This document shows, one piece after another, positions 30,620-39,404 of a stretch of DNA of 64,000 nucleotides. The position numbers and the translations under genes are program-made. Source of the DNA: an uncultured Alphaproteobacteria bacterium (GTDB lineage Bacteria; Pseudomonadota; Alphaproteobacteria; Rhodobacterales; Rhodobacteraceae); contig CACIJG010000002.1 of the NCBI GenBank assembly GCA_902586885.1, positions 62,001 through 126,000 of the forward strand, written 5' to 3'. Below the pieces are notes generated by a model. It made no database searches. It was not told the DNA's origin and saw only the letters and a program-made list of their open reading frames with translations. Position 1 is the stretch's first letter. Each line of letters opens with the position of its first letter.

Positions 30620-31459
30620 ATGATTGAGCGATTATTACTTACTGGAGCAGGAGGAAGATTGGGATCCTATCTTAGGGAGCCTCTATCCAAACTTTGTACA
30701 GAGCTAGTCTCTACTGACATTAAAAGTCAGATAGGTTGTTTATACAAAAATGAAAAATTCGTATCAGCAGATCTTGCAAAATTTGATGAAGTGCTTCCTC
30801 TAACAGAAGGTGTCACTATGATATGTCATTTTGGAGCAGTGGTAGATGAGTTGCCCTTTGATAATTTGTTAGGACCCAATTTTGTTGGCTCTTACAATGT
30901 ATGGGAATCCGCTAGAAAAAATAATGTGAAAAGAATAATCTATGCAAGCTCGATTCATGCGGTAGGAATGTATTCAAAAACAAAAACTATTTCTCCTAAC
31001 ACTCATCACAAACCTGATGGCTTCTATGGTTTATCAAAATGTTTTAGTGAAGACTTAGCAAAAATGTATTTCGATAAAAACGGAATAGAGGCTGTCTGCC
31101 TGAGAATAGCCACATGTGCGCCAGTAACAACAGCAAGAAGCCTAACTAGCTGGTTGTCTTATGATGATTTAGTTCTTTTAGTTACCCGCGCTATTGATAG
31201 TATATCAACAGAATTTTCTATAATTTATGGTGTATCCAACAATGATAGAAAAAATATAGATAATTCAGAAGCAGGACACCTAGGATTTTTGCCTCAGGAC
31301 AATGCTGAGAAATATGCATCGGAAATTTTTGAAAGTGATTTAACTGATGAACTAAGTGATCCTGGACATCAGTTTCACGGAGGACCATTTGCTTCTACAG
31401 ATCTTGGTGTAAGCCCTATGGAAAAAATGAAAATCATTCATAAACTTAAAGGAGAGTAA
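30620..31459 (+). CDS. NAD-dependent epimerase/dehydratase, uronate-dehydrogenase-like
   Basis: An extended short-chain dehydrogenase. It has the NAD motif LLLTGAGGRLGSYL near residue 4, ASSIHAVGMY at the catalytic serine, and the YGLSK catalytic tyrosine-lysine pair. The pattern ASS-x-H-x-x-G, D-G-x-YG-x-SK-x-F-x-E and MYFDKNGIE, plus DNSEAGHLGF-like C-terminus, is close to uronate dehydrogenase, which oxidises galacturonate or glucuronate to the aldarolactone. No other uronate-pathway gene is visible, so the true substrate may differ. I chose ATG 30620 with GGGAAGA ahead (279 residues) over TTG 30605. Confidence 0.8.
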   Translation: MIERLLLTGAGGRLGSYLREPLSKLCTELVSTDIKSQIGCLYKNEKFVSADLAKFDEVLPLTEGVTMICHFGAVVDELPFDNLLGPNFVGSYNVWESARKNNVKRIIYASSIHAVGMYSKTKTISPNTHHKPDGFYGLSKCFSEDLAKMYFDKNGIEAVCLRIATCAPVTTARSLTSWLSYDDLVLLVTRAIDSISTEFSIIYGVSNNDRKNIDNSEAGHLGFLPQDNAEKYASEIFESDLTDELSDPGHQFHGGPFASTDLGVSPMEKMKIIHKLKGE

Positions 31460-31463
31460 CTCA

Positions 31464-33209
31464 ATGAAAGATCAAAAGTCTTTAAGAGGAGGTCAACTAT
31501 TAGCTAAATACCTTAAAGAAAAAGGAGTCGATCATGTGTTTACTTTGGCTGGTGGCTTTTGTAATCCGGCCCTTGAGGGTTTTATGAATTATCAGATGCC
31601 TGTAGTAAATTGTCCCCACGAACAAATAGCAGGGCATTTAGCTGATGGTCACGCTAGACTTACAAGGAAACCGACAGTTTGTATTGTGGGTCCGGAGGGC
31701 TTCGCTAACGCTATACCTGCGATGATGGAGGCTTGGGGAGAACGTTCCCCTGTTATTTTTATTACAGGTTCTTCTACTTTAAAAAAACAGGGGGCAGGTG
31801 GTTTTAAAGAAATTGATGATGTCTCAATTGCAGAGCCTTTAACAAAATATAGTGCATCAATAACCGATGGAACTAGAATTTCAGAATTTGTAGATAGAGC
31901 ATGGAGAATTGCAACTAGTGGCTACCCAGGACCTGTCCATCTGAGTATGCCTGTAGATATTATGTTTTCATCATTTCCTGAGGAGAACTCTCTTGGTGAA
32001 AGACCTTACTCTAACAAAGCTCCTGAAATTTTCCGTGCTTGGCCTGAACCAAAAGCTTTAGAGCACATTTTGGAAATTATAAAAAATTCCAGAAAACCAA
32101 TTATTATTGGAGGGCACGGCATATGGTGGTCAAAAACTGAACACCTCCTCAAAAGAATAGGAGATGAAATCAAAATCCCTATTTTCAATGTCCCTTATCA
32201 TCAGAAATTATTAAATGAGGATTGTGAGGCTTTTCTAGGCTTAGCAGATGTGCATCAATACCATCCCTCAAAATTTGCTTTTAACGAGAGTGATTGTATT
32301 TTAATGGTCGGAGGTAAACTCGATAACCAAATGAATTTTGGAAATCCACCCCTATTCCCTTCAGATACAAAATTGATTTGTGTAAATGGTTCTCATGAGG
32401 AAATTGAATTTAATAGATCTGCAGACCATCTTTTACTATGTGATCCTGGGGCTTTTTTTGAAAGTCTTTTAGATCTAAAGCATACTAACCAATGGTCACA
32501 TGACCAAGTTTGGTTGGATATAAATTTGAAAGAAAGAGAAAAGTGGATTTCTGCTTCAATTGCTGACCTAAAGAAAACAACAGACAGTCCTGCTTGGTCA
32601 GGTGGCAAGATCCATCCGCTACAGCTTTCACTGTCTGTACAAAAGGTTATGAAGAATGATGATATACTAGTTTTTGATGGAGGTAACACCCATTTTTGGT
32701 CTGAAATAGCCGTAAATATTGCAGGTAAAAATGGTCTTGCCCTTCATCAAATAATGCATCCAGGCTCATATTCGATGCTTGGAGTGGGTGTTTCATTTGC
32801 TCTGTCGGCAAAAAGTTTAAATCCTTCTAGAACTGTTGTGTTGATATCTGGAGATGGTGCTTTTTTAAGTGGTGGCTTGTCTATAGAAGCTGCCTTTCAG
32901 GAAAATCTTCCCATCGTTGTTATAGTGGATAATAATGGTGGATTGGATTGTATATCTCAACAACAGGAAAGATTATTCAAAGACGGATCTCACTTCGCCA
33001 CAGATTTTAGAGATATACCCTTTCACGGCCTTTTTACAGGAATGGGTGGTCATGGCGAACTCGTCACACATAAAGATGAAATTGAGGGAGCGGTTAGACG
33101 TGCTATTGAAAGTGGAAAACCTGCTTGCGTGAATGTCAAAACGAAAGGTGTTATCAGCCCAATCGTGGCAGCTACTAGTGATAAAAGAGACAAGGCTTCA
33201 ATAGAATAG
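31464..33209 (+). CDS. Thiamine-pyrophosphate enzyme, acetolactate-synthase family
   Basis: A 581-residue ThDP enzyme with the three-domain acetolactate synthase/decarboxylase architecture. The catalytic glutamate is in CPHEQIAGHLADGHARL (about residues 51-67), and the ThDP-Mg motif is GDGAFLSGG followed 20 residues later by DNN. It is not a typical IlvB: the substrate loops differ and there is no regulatory subunit, so it is probably a catabolic 2-oxoacid decarboxylase or lyase. It starts four bases after the previous gene and ends eight before the next, clearly within the operon. Substrate unknown. Confidence 0.85.
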   Translation: MKDQKSLRGGQLLAKYLKEKGVDHVFTLAGGFCNPALEGFMNYQMPVVNCPHEQIAGHLADGHARLTRKPTVCIVGPEGFANAIPAMMEAWGERSPVIFITGSSTLKKQGAGGFKEIDDVSIAEPLTKYSASITDGTRISEFVDRAWRIATSGYPGPVHLSMPVDIMFSSFPEENSLGERPYSNKAPEIFRAWPEPKALEHILEIIKNSRKPIIIGGHGIWWSKTEHLLKRIGDEIKIPIFNVPYHQKLLNEDCEAFLGLADVHQYHPSKFAFNESDCILMVGGKLDNQMNFGNPPLFPSDTKLICVNGSHEEIEFNRSADHLLLCDPGAFFESLLDLKHTNQWSHDQVWLDINLKEREKWISASIADLKKTTDSPAWSGGKIHPLQLSLSVQKVMKNDDILVFDGGNTHFWSEIAVNIAGKNGLALHQIMHPGSYSMLGVGVSFALSAKSLNPSRTVVLISGDGAFLSGGLSIEAAFQENLPIVVIVDNNGGLDCISQQQERLFKDGSHFATDFRDIPFHGLFTGMGGHGELVTHKDEIEGAVRRAIESGKPACVNVKTKGVISPIVAATSDKRDKASIE

Positions 33210-33217
33210 GAATATAA

Positions 33218-33562
33218 ATGCCAACAATTAGTTCACATGTTTTAAACTCAGAAAATGGTACACATGTATCTGACCTCACAATTACTTTGAGTCATCTTAA
33301 GGAGAACGGAAAAAAAGAATTAATCTTCTCTAGTAAAACAGATAAAGGTGGAAGGTTAAGTGAGAGTTTTACAATAGACCTTTCTGAAGACAAGATATTT
33401 GAATTGGAATTTAAAATTTCAGATCTATTTCCAAAAATAGAAGAGGGGATAAATTGTACCGATTTAATATTTAGAATATCTTTAAACTCAAGAGAAGAAA
33501 AATTTCACATACCAGTAATTATTTCAAGGCATGGTGCCTCAGCATGGTGGTCAGGAGCATAA
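33218..33562 (+). CDS. Transthyretin/5-hydroxyisourate-hydrolase-like protein
   Basis: A 114-residue beta-sandwich protein of the HIU-hydrolase family. The N-terminal block ISSHVLNSENGTHVSDL matches the S-H-V-L-D-x-x-x-G signature (H7), TDKGGRL carries the conserved arginine (R46), and FHIPVIIS carries the second histidine (H97). The diagnostic C-terminal Y-R-G-S is missing; the protein ends AWWSGA instead. The catalytic residues therefore persist but the substrate pocket lid is changed. No uricase, OHCU decarboxylase or allantoinase is adjacent. It may hydrolyse a different cyclic compound. Confidence 0.75.
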   Translation: MPTISSHVLNSENGTHVSDLTITLSHLKENGKKELIFSSKTDKGGRLSESFTIDLSEDKIFELEFKISDLFPKIEEGINCTDLIFRISLNSREEKFHIPVIISRHGASAWWSGA

Positions 33563-33565
33563 TAA

Positions 33566-34693
33566 ATGATTCAACAAAATGGACTAAACTTATCAAGAAG
33601 AATAAGAAGGACCCCTTATACCTCAAACGTTGAAAACCACGGAGTTACAGGATTTTCTGTAGTCAACCACACATTATTACCAAAATCATTTCAGAATACT
33701 GTTGAAGAAGATTATTTGCACTTGCAAGAGAATGTTCAAATTTGGGATGTGGGATGCCAAAGGCAAGTAGAGATCAAAGGAAAAGATGCCACAAAACTTA
33801 TAGAGCTTATCACCCCAAGATCAGTTGAAAATATGAATATTGGCAAATGCCTTTATGTTCCTTTGACGGATACAAACGGCGGCATAATAAATGACCCTAT
33901 TTTAACAAAAATAGCTGAGGAACACTATTATTTGTCTGTAGCGGATTCTGACGTACTTCTTTGGGCCAGAGGGTTATCCATAGGCTACAAACTCAACGTT
34001 AGGATCCGGGAGCCCGATGTTTGGCCATTAGCCGTTCAGGGCCCAAAAGCAAATCTTGTATTATCCAAAATTTTTGGAGACAAGATAAATAGCCTTAAGA
34101 AATTTAACTTTGATTGGTTTCCGATCGAAGGCACCAAACAGATCATTGCAAGAACAGGTTACTCAAGGAATGGTGGATTTGAGATTTACCTCTCACGACC
34201 AGAACTCGGTGATAGTCTCTGGAAAAAAATTTGGAAAGCAGGAGAGAGTCACAATATCAGACCAGGTTGTCCGAATATTATTGACCGGGTTGAAGCAGGT
34301 CTCCTGTCCTATGGGAATGAAATGACAGTCGAAAACACCCCCTTAGAATGCAATATGGAAAAATTTATCGATATAGAAAAAGAGCATGATTATATTGGCA
34401 AAAAAGCCTTGTTAAGGCAAAAAAAATATGGGGTCAGAAGACGGATAAAAGGTGTTATATTTGGTGGTCCAAAAATCCCTACAATCACAAGACCTCTTCA
34501 ATTATTTGATACAGGAAAAGGAAAAATTATTGGACAGCTAACTTCAGGAGCATATTCACCAAGATTTAAAAAGAATATTGGAGTTGGAATGATCGATATA
34601 GGCTATTGGGAAGAGGACAAAGAAATAGAGGTGAAGGTAGACGAAACCAAAGTTTGTCAAGGTCTAATCAAAAATTTGCCACTAGTAGGATGA
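33566..34693 (+). CDS. dmdA: DmdA-family THF-dependent demethylase (GcvT-like)
   Basis: A GcvT-fold enzyme that moves a methyl group to tetrahydrofolate. Its sequence follows dimethylsulfoniopropionate demethylase throughout: SRRIRRTPYTSNVENHGV, NHTLLPKSF, EEDYLHLQENVQIWDVG, ADSDVLLWARGL, EPDVWPLAVQGPKA, GYSRNGGFEIYL and GLLSYGNEMT. At 375 residues it is the usual DmdA length. By family DMSP is the expected substrate, giving methylmercaptopropionate and methyl-THF. However it lies between an HIU-hydrolase-like gene and the carnitine genes (eight bases before BKACE), with no dmdBCD, so a quaternary amine such as glycine betaine is a serious alternative. Confidence 0.75.
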   Translation: MIQQNGLNLSRRIRRTPYTSNVENHGVTGFSVVNHTLLPKSFQNTVEEDYLHLQENVQIWDVGCQRQVEIKGKDATKLIELITPRSVENMNIGKCLYVPLTDTNGGIINDPILTKIAEEHYYLSVADSDVLLWARGLSIGYKLNVRIREPDVWPLAVQGPKANLVLSKIFGDKINSLKKFNFDWFPIEGTKQIIARTGYSRNGGFEIYLSRPELGDSLWKKIWKAGESHNIRPGCPNIIDRVEAGLLSYGNEMTVENTPLECNMEKFIDIEKEHDYIGKKALLRQKKYGVRRRIKGVIFGGPKIPTITRPLQLFDTGKGKIIGQLTSGAYSPRFKKNIGVGMIDIGYWEEDKEIEVKVDETKVCQGLIKNLPLVG

Positions 34694-34700
34694 GATAATT

Positions 34701-35606
34701 ATGGTTTTAGAAATTAATAAAGAGGTGTTTATCACATGTGCGGTAACTGGCTCTGGTAGTTCACAAAATAAGAGTAACGAGGTTCCCAGATCTCCTAAGG
34801 AAATAGCAGAGAGTGCTATAGATGCAGCAAAAGCAGGGGCAGCAATTGTTCACTGTCATGTTAGAGACCCTGAGACAGGAGTACCCTCTAGAAGAGTTGA
34901 TTTATATGAAGAGGTCACTCAGCGAATTAGAGATTCAAAAACAGATGTAATATTGAATTTAACAACAGGAATGGGCGGAGATATTTACCTGAGTAATGAT
35001 CCAGAAAGTCCTTTGCCATTAAAAACACCTGAAACAGATCTGATCGGCGCATCTGAAAGAATAGAGCACTTGATTTCATGTAAACCAGAAATCTGTACTC
35101 TGGATTGTGGAACTATGAACTTTGCTGAAGATAATTATGTAATGACTAATACCCCTGGTATGCTTTATTCGATGGCAAAGAAAATTTCTGATTTGGGAAT
35201 ACTCCCGGAAATAGAAGTGTTTGATACTGGCCATCTCTGGTTGGCAAAAAAGCTTATCGAAGATGGATTGATCAAAGAGCCCATTCTCCTGCAGCTTTGC
35301 ATGGGAATACCCTGGGGTGCTCCAAATGATATGAATACATATTTGTCATTAATAAATAATGTACCTAAAGGGTCAATATGGTCAGCATTCTCTATAGGAA
35401 GATACCAGATGCCTTATGTGGCTATGGCCGTATTGGGTGGTGGAAATGTACGTGTCGGATTAGAGGATAATATTTGGCTAGAAAAGGGAAGATTAGCAAA
35501 AAATTATGAGTTGGTTGAAAAGGCAGTTAATATAATTGAAGGCTTAGGAAGTAACATTATGAGCGCCGATGATGTTAGAAAAAAATTAAACATAAAAAAA
35601 ATATGA
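34701..35606 (+). CDS. BKACE family beta-keto acid cleavage enzyme (dehydrocarnitine?)
   Basis: A zinc-dependent TIM-barrel enzyme (former DUF849) that condenses a beta-keto acid with acetyl-CoA to give acetoacetate and a new CoA ester. The metal ligands are in IVHCHVRDPETGVPS (about residues 49-63), with NLTTGMGG and IEVFDTGHLW later. The next gene, overlapping by four bases, is a carnitine dehydrogenase fused to a thioesterase, so this member probably cleaves 3-dehydrocarnitine to betainyl-CoA and acetoacetate. Specificity is inferred from context. Confidence 0.88.
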   Translation: MVLEINKEVFITCAVTGSGSSQNKSNEVPRSPKEIAESAIDAAKAGAAIVHCHVRDPETGVPSRRVDLYEEVTQRIRDSKTDVILNLTTGMGGDIYLSNDPESPLPLKTPETDLIGASERIEHLISCKPEICTLDCGTMNFAEDNYVMTNTPGMLYSMAKKISDLGILPEIEVFDTGHLWLAKKLIEDGLIKEPILLQLCMGIPWGAPNDMNTYLSLINNVPKGSIWSAFSIGRYQMPYVAMAVLGGGNVRVGLEDNIWLEKGRLAKNYELVEKAVNIIEGLGSNIMSADDVRKKLNIKKI

Positions 35607-37075
35607 CTCTCAAATCCCTAAATATTTCATGCATAGGTGCAGGTGTGATTGGATCTGGGTGGGTGGCTCGACTTGTTTTAAATGGGGTGAACGTTACTGT
35701 ATTTGACAAACAAAAAGATAGCCACAGGCGTACCAAGGAAATCATAGAAAGAGCTGCCAAATCTTATTCCCAATTAACAGAAGCTCCTTTGCGTGATCAT
35801 GGCAAATTAACTTTAACCAATTCGCTAGAGGAGGCTATTGGTGATTCACATTATGTAATTGAGAGTCTGCCTGAAAATTTGGATATAAAGCGTGATGCTT
35901 ACAAGGAAATTCAGAATATCTCTAAGGATATTCCAATATTGTCGTCAACCTCTGGATTTAAGCCCAGCGACCTCCAGCATAAAATTCCTAGTCCACAAAA
36001 TTTGCTTGTTACTCATCCCTTTAACCCTGTTTATTTGATGCCATTGGTAGAAGTAGTCCCTGGTAAGGAAAAAAATGACAGCTTAATAAAGACAATTATG
36101 TCACTCCTTAAAGACATAGGAATGACACCCGTGCTTATTAAAAAGGAAATAGACGCATTTGTTGCCGACAGAATGCTAGAATCTATGTGGAGGGAAGGTT
36201 TGTGGCTTATAAAAGATGAAATATGTACAACTGAAGAATTAGATCAAATAATTACTTCAGGTTTTGGAATCCGTTTTGCCCAAATGGGTATGTTTGAAAG
36301 TTACAGAATTGCTGGTGGCGAAAATGGAATGCGCCACTTTTTAGATCAGTTTGGTCCAGCACTTCAATGGCCTTGGTCTAGATTAACTGACGTACCTAAA
36401 TTTGATAATCGTCTGATCGAACAAATTTGTTCACAGTCTGACTTACAATCCGGAAAATATACAATATCTGAACTAGAGGAAATTAGAGATAGGAATCTTG
36501 TTGAGATCCAGAAAGCTCTGAAAAATAACCGCTGGGCCTCGGGTCTAAATCTATCAAGGTATGAAAAGAATTTATTTGATGAGCAAGCCATAGATGCTAG
36601 GGAAAAAGAAGCTGATTTTGAAAGCGAATTACTTATTTCGTTCTCGAAAGTAATCCCACCGAAATGGGCAGACTATAATGGGCACATGACAGAATATAGA
36701 TATCTTAACTGCTTTGGTGATGCCTCTGATGCAGTAATGAGTTTTATAGGGTGTGATAAAGATTATATAGACAAAGGTAATTCTTATTTTACCGTAGAGA
36801 CAAATATTAGACATTTGAAAGAAATTAAAGTTGGTGAAGAGGTTTATATAACTACAAAAATATTAAAAGGGACTGAAAAAAAACTTCATGTCATACATTT
36901 ATTAAAAAATATGAAGCAAGAGGTTCTAGCTACAGGGGAACATTTGCTATTACATGTTTCTCTTAAGACAAGAAAAACCTGTCCTGCAAGTGAAACAATT
37001 ATAAATAATTTGAGAGATCTTCAAAAAAAGCATGCAGAAGTGGATATAGGCATAAAGCCTAAAATAATTATTTAG
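35603..37075 (+). CDS. L-carnitine dehydrogenase fused to betainyl-CoA thioesterase
   Basis: A 490-residue fusion. Residues 1-320 are a 3-hydroxyacyl-CoA-dehydrogenase-fold carnitine dehydrogenase: NAD motif GAGVIGSGW (10-18), HPFNPVYLMPLVEVVPG, and the QFGPALQWPWSRLTDVP block typical of carnitine dehydrogenases. From about residue 345 a hotdog thioesterase follows, with WADYNGHMTEYRYLNCFGDASD. In known fusions the first domain makes 3-dehydrocarnitine and the second releases glycine betaine from betainyl-CoA after BKACE acts. With the upstream BKACE the complete carnitine-to-betaine conversion is encoded in two genes. It overlaps the convergent ureohydrolase gene by eight bases. Confidence 0.9.
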   Translation: MTLKSLNISCIGAGVIGSGWVARLVLNGVNVTVFDKQKDSHRRTKEIIERAAKSYSQLTEAPLRDHGKLTLTNSLEEAIGDSHYVIESLPENLDIKRDAYKEIQNISKDIPILSSTSGFKPSDLQHKIPSPQNLLVTHPFNPVYLMPLVEVVPGKEKNDSLIKTIMSLLKDIGMTPVLIKKEIDAFVADRMLESMWREGLWLIKDEICTTEELDQIITSGFGIRFAQMGMFESYRIAGGENGMRHFLDQFGPALQWPWSRLTDVPKFDNRLIEQICSQSDLQSGKYTISELEEIRDRNLVEIQKALKNNRWASGLNLSRYEKNLFDEQAIDAREKEADFESELLISFSKVIPPKWADYNGHMTEYRYLNCFGDASDAVMSFIGCDKDYIDKGNSYFTVETNIRHLKEIKVGEEVYITTKILKGTEKKLHVIHLLKNMKQEVLATGEHLLLHVSLKTRKTCPASETIINNLRDLQKKHAEVDIGIKPKIII

Positions 37076-38012
37076 AAAAGATAAAGCCTAAAAAATTCAT
37101 GAGAATTTGTGCAGCTAATATTTGAGTTTTTTCAGTAGGATCATAACTAGGTGCTACCTCCACCATATCGATCCCGATGATTTTTCTTTCCAAGGCAACT
37201 TTTTGTAACAATTCTAAAACTTCATAATATAAAAACCCTCCGTGACTGGGAGTTCCTGTTCCGGGAGCTATTGAGGGACAAAAAGCATCTATATCAATAG
37301 TCACATAAATAGGGATTTCTAATGGTATTTTCTTTAAGACATCTTCAAGCTCTAACGATCTAAACTGACGAACTGTTAAAATGGTACTTCCCATACTTAT
37401 GGCGTCTTCATACCCTTCTCTGGTAGTAGAAGAAACGTTTCTGATTCCAACTTGAGTCATACCCATTACATATTCTTTTTCTGCTGCCCTCCTCATGGGG
37501 TTTCCGTGCCCATACCTAACGCCATGTCTTTCATCCACAAAATCTAGATGAGCATCGATCTGAAGAATATGTATCTTTTTATGAAATTCCTCTAAAGCAT
37601 TTATGCAGGGAATGTTTATAGAATGATCCCCTCCTAGCGTTACAGGCAATGCTCCTGCTTTTTTTGCGCGTTGAACAGCAAACTCAATATTACGATGACT
37701 TTTTTCAGTATCTGTATGAATAATGTCTGCATCTCCCATATCAATAATTCTTACAGTCTTATCTAAGTATGTCTTGTTATCGTCGAAGTCATATGCTCCT
37801 GCATGACCAAAGGAAAATAAGGTTGATGCCTCCCGTATGGATCTAGGACCAAACCTTGCTCCTGACCTATACTGAGTACCTCCGTCAAAGGGGGCGCCAA
37901 TAATTGCTATTTCAGCTTCTATGTTATCCCAATCACTTACATAAGGGCTTTTCCCAAAAGTGGGTATCCCAACAAAAGGTAAATTTAGCCTTCCTTTATC
38001 ATATTCATTCAT
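37068..38012 (-). CDS. Agmatinase-family ureohydrolase
   Basis: A binuclear manganese ureohydrolase that splits a guanidino compound into an amine and urea. Metal ligands are all visible: GGDHSINIP, ILQIDAHLDF (D-x-H-x-D) and VTIDIDAFCPSIAPGTGTPS (D-x-D). At 314 residues it fits agmatinase, guanidinobutyrase and guanidinopropionase, which cannot be told apart here. It is the last gene of the urease-headed operon, 20 bases after the CxxC protein, so the urea it makes would feed urease. Its 3' end overlaps the carnitine dehydrogenase gene. Confidence 0.88.
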   Translation of the reverse strand: MNEYDKGRLNLPFVGIPTFGKSPYVSDWDNIEAEIAIIGAPFDGGTQYRSGARFGPRSIREASTLFSFGHAGAYDFDDNKTYLDKTVRIIDMGDADIIHTDTEKSHRNIEFAVQRAKKAGALPVTLGGDHSINIPCINALEEFHKKIHILQIDAHLDFVDERHGVRYGHGNPMRRAAEKEYVMGMTQVGIRNVSSTTREGYEDAISMGSTILTVRQFRSLELEDVLKKIPLEIPIYVTIDIDAFCPSIAPGTGTPSHGGFLYYEVLELLQKVALERKIIGIDMVEVAPSYDPTEKTQILAAQILMNFLGFIFSK

Positions 38013-38032
38013 TTTTTTTCCTAGGAGTTTAT

Positions 38033-38602
38033 CTATCTTCCCATGTTATAAAATTCGGTGTTGGGTAACATTGAAAAGGTATTGGCTAACCTATTGCTCA
38101 TAGCAAAGAACGATGCAACTGAGGCTATTCTCCAAGCATCTTCAATATCAAATCCGTGCTTTTGAAGAATCTCAAAATCTTCATCATTAATATTATCAGA
38201 CTCTTTTGCTACTTTTACCGCAAAATTCAGCATTGCCATTTGCTTTTTGGACACCTTACTTTTTCTGAAGTTTATTGCCAATTGATCAGATAGCACTGGA
38301 TCTTTTGCCCTGATCCTTAATACTGCGCCGTGTGAGACCACACAGTACAGACAATTATTCTGAGCGGAGGTGGCTACCACTATCATTTCAAGTTCTGCTT
38401 TGGTTAAACCACATTCTGTTTCCATGATTGCATCATAATAAGTGCAAAAACCTCTAAATTCGTCTGGCTTCCTAGCCATTATCAAGAAAACATTTGGGAC
38501 AAAACCTGTCTTCTCCTGAACAGATTCTATTCTTGAACGAATATCATCTGGTAAGCTCTCAAGCTTTGGTATTTCCGAACGACTTATAGGCCTATTATCC
38601 AT
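38033..38602 (-). CDS. AhpD-like peroxidase-related protein (CMD family)
   Basis: A 189-residue all-helical carboxymuconolactone-decarboxylase/AhpD-fold protein. The redox motif is NNCLYCVVSHGAV, giving CxxC with the downstream histidine. The length and the I-P-K-L-E-S-L-P-D-D-I-R opening match the peroxidase-related (TIGR01926-type) subgroup. The physiological substrate is unknown. I chose ATG 38602 with a strong AAGGAG ahead rather than the in-frame start at 38644, which lies inside liuC. It sits between liuC and the ureohydrolase. Confidence 0.85.
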   Translation of the reverse strand: MDNRPISRSEIPKLESLPDDIRSRIESVQEKTGFVPNVFLIMARKPDEFRGFCTYYDAIMETECGLTKAELEMIVVATSAQNNCLYCVVSHGAVLRIRAKDPVLSDQLAINFRKSKVSKKQMAMLNFAVKVAKESDNINDEDFEILQKHGFDIEDAWRIASVASFFAMSNRLANTFSMLPNTEFYNMGR

Positions 38603-38612
38603 TTCTCTCTCC

Positions 38613-39404
38613 TTAATTAACCCATGGGGCTTTAGATTTTTCAAAGAAAGCCTTTATGCCTTCTTTTCCTTCCTTTGACTCCCAGCTATCTGCCAAAATA
38701 TTTATAGTCAGGTCAAGAAACTCCTCAGGTCTTTCACCAGACAGTTTTTGGCTAAGCTCTTTAGATTTCTTAATAGCTCCAGGAGCGCATTTCATTATAT
38801 TACCAATTTCAGAATCAACCAAAGTTTCTATTTCCTGATTATCATCACAGAAATAATGTACTAATCCTGATTTGTGCGCAGTCCTTGCGTTAAAAATCTT
38901 TCCACTAAAGAACAAATTTCTTCCATAACTCTCTCCTAATTTTTTCATGACGAAGGGTCCAATAGTAGCTGGTATTAGACCTAGGCGTGTCTCAGTAAGG
39001 CCAAACTTTGCGTTAGAGGACGCTATCACGGTATCAGAAACGGCAATAAGACCTAAGCCTCCACCAAATGCATTACCTTCAACTATTGTGATTAGCGGAA
39101 CAGGAAGAGAGTTCATTGAACCAAGCATCGTTGCCAACGCTCTTGCTTCAACCAACTTTCCTTCCTTAGGCTTTTTTTCTTGCTCTTTCATCCAATTAAG
39201 GTCTCCTCCAGCACAGAACGTCTGTCCCTCAGCCCTTAAAATAACAAGCCGAATATTATCACTTGCTATTATTTGGGAAGCCACATCTTTTAGTTCATCA
39301 ATCATTTGACGGTTCATAGCGTTATGCTTTTCAGGTCTTGAAAGAGTAATTTTGCCTACTCCTTTATCACTTACATTAAAGCTGATTGTTGAAAGTTCCT
39401 TCAT
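38613..39404 (-). CDS. liuC: Enoyl-CoA hydratase, methylglutaconyl-CoA hydratase-like
   Basis: A 263-residue crotonase. The oxyanion-hole segments are [10 protein letters not shown] and [16 protein letters not shown], and [17 protein letters not shown] plus [17 protein letters not shown] are typical of the methylglutaconyl-CoA hydratase of leucine breakdown. The rest of the liu pathway (44454-50029) lacks this step, so it is the likely missing enzyme. Its ATG overlaps the ureG stop by four bases, meaning it is translationally coupled to the urease operon although its pathway neighbours are 5 kb away. Confidence 0.85.
   Translation of the reverse strand: MKELSTISFNVSDKGVGKITLSRPEKHNAMNRQMIDELKDVASQIIASDNIRLVILRAEGQTFCAGGDLNWMKEQEKKPKEGKLVEARALATMLGSMNSLPVPLITIVEGNAFGGGLGLIAVSDTVIASSNAKFGLTETRLGLIPATIGPFVMKKLGESYGRNLFFSGKIFNARTAHKSGLVHYFCDDNQEIETLVDSEIGNIMKCAPGAIKKSKELSQKLSGERPEEFLDLTINILADSWESKEGKEGIKAFFEKSKAPWVN

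Noticed and set aside
31464-33209. Calling the ThDP enzyme an acetolactate synthase (ilvB) for branched-chain synthesis
   Set aside because: No small subunit, ilvC or ilvD adjoins it, and the operon is catabolic; only the family is supported.
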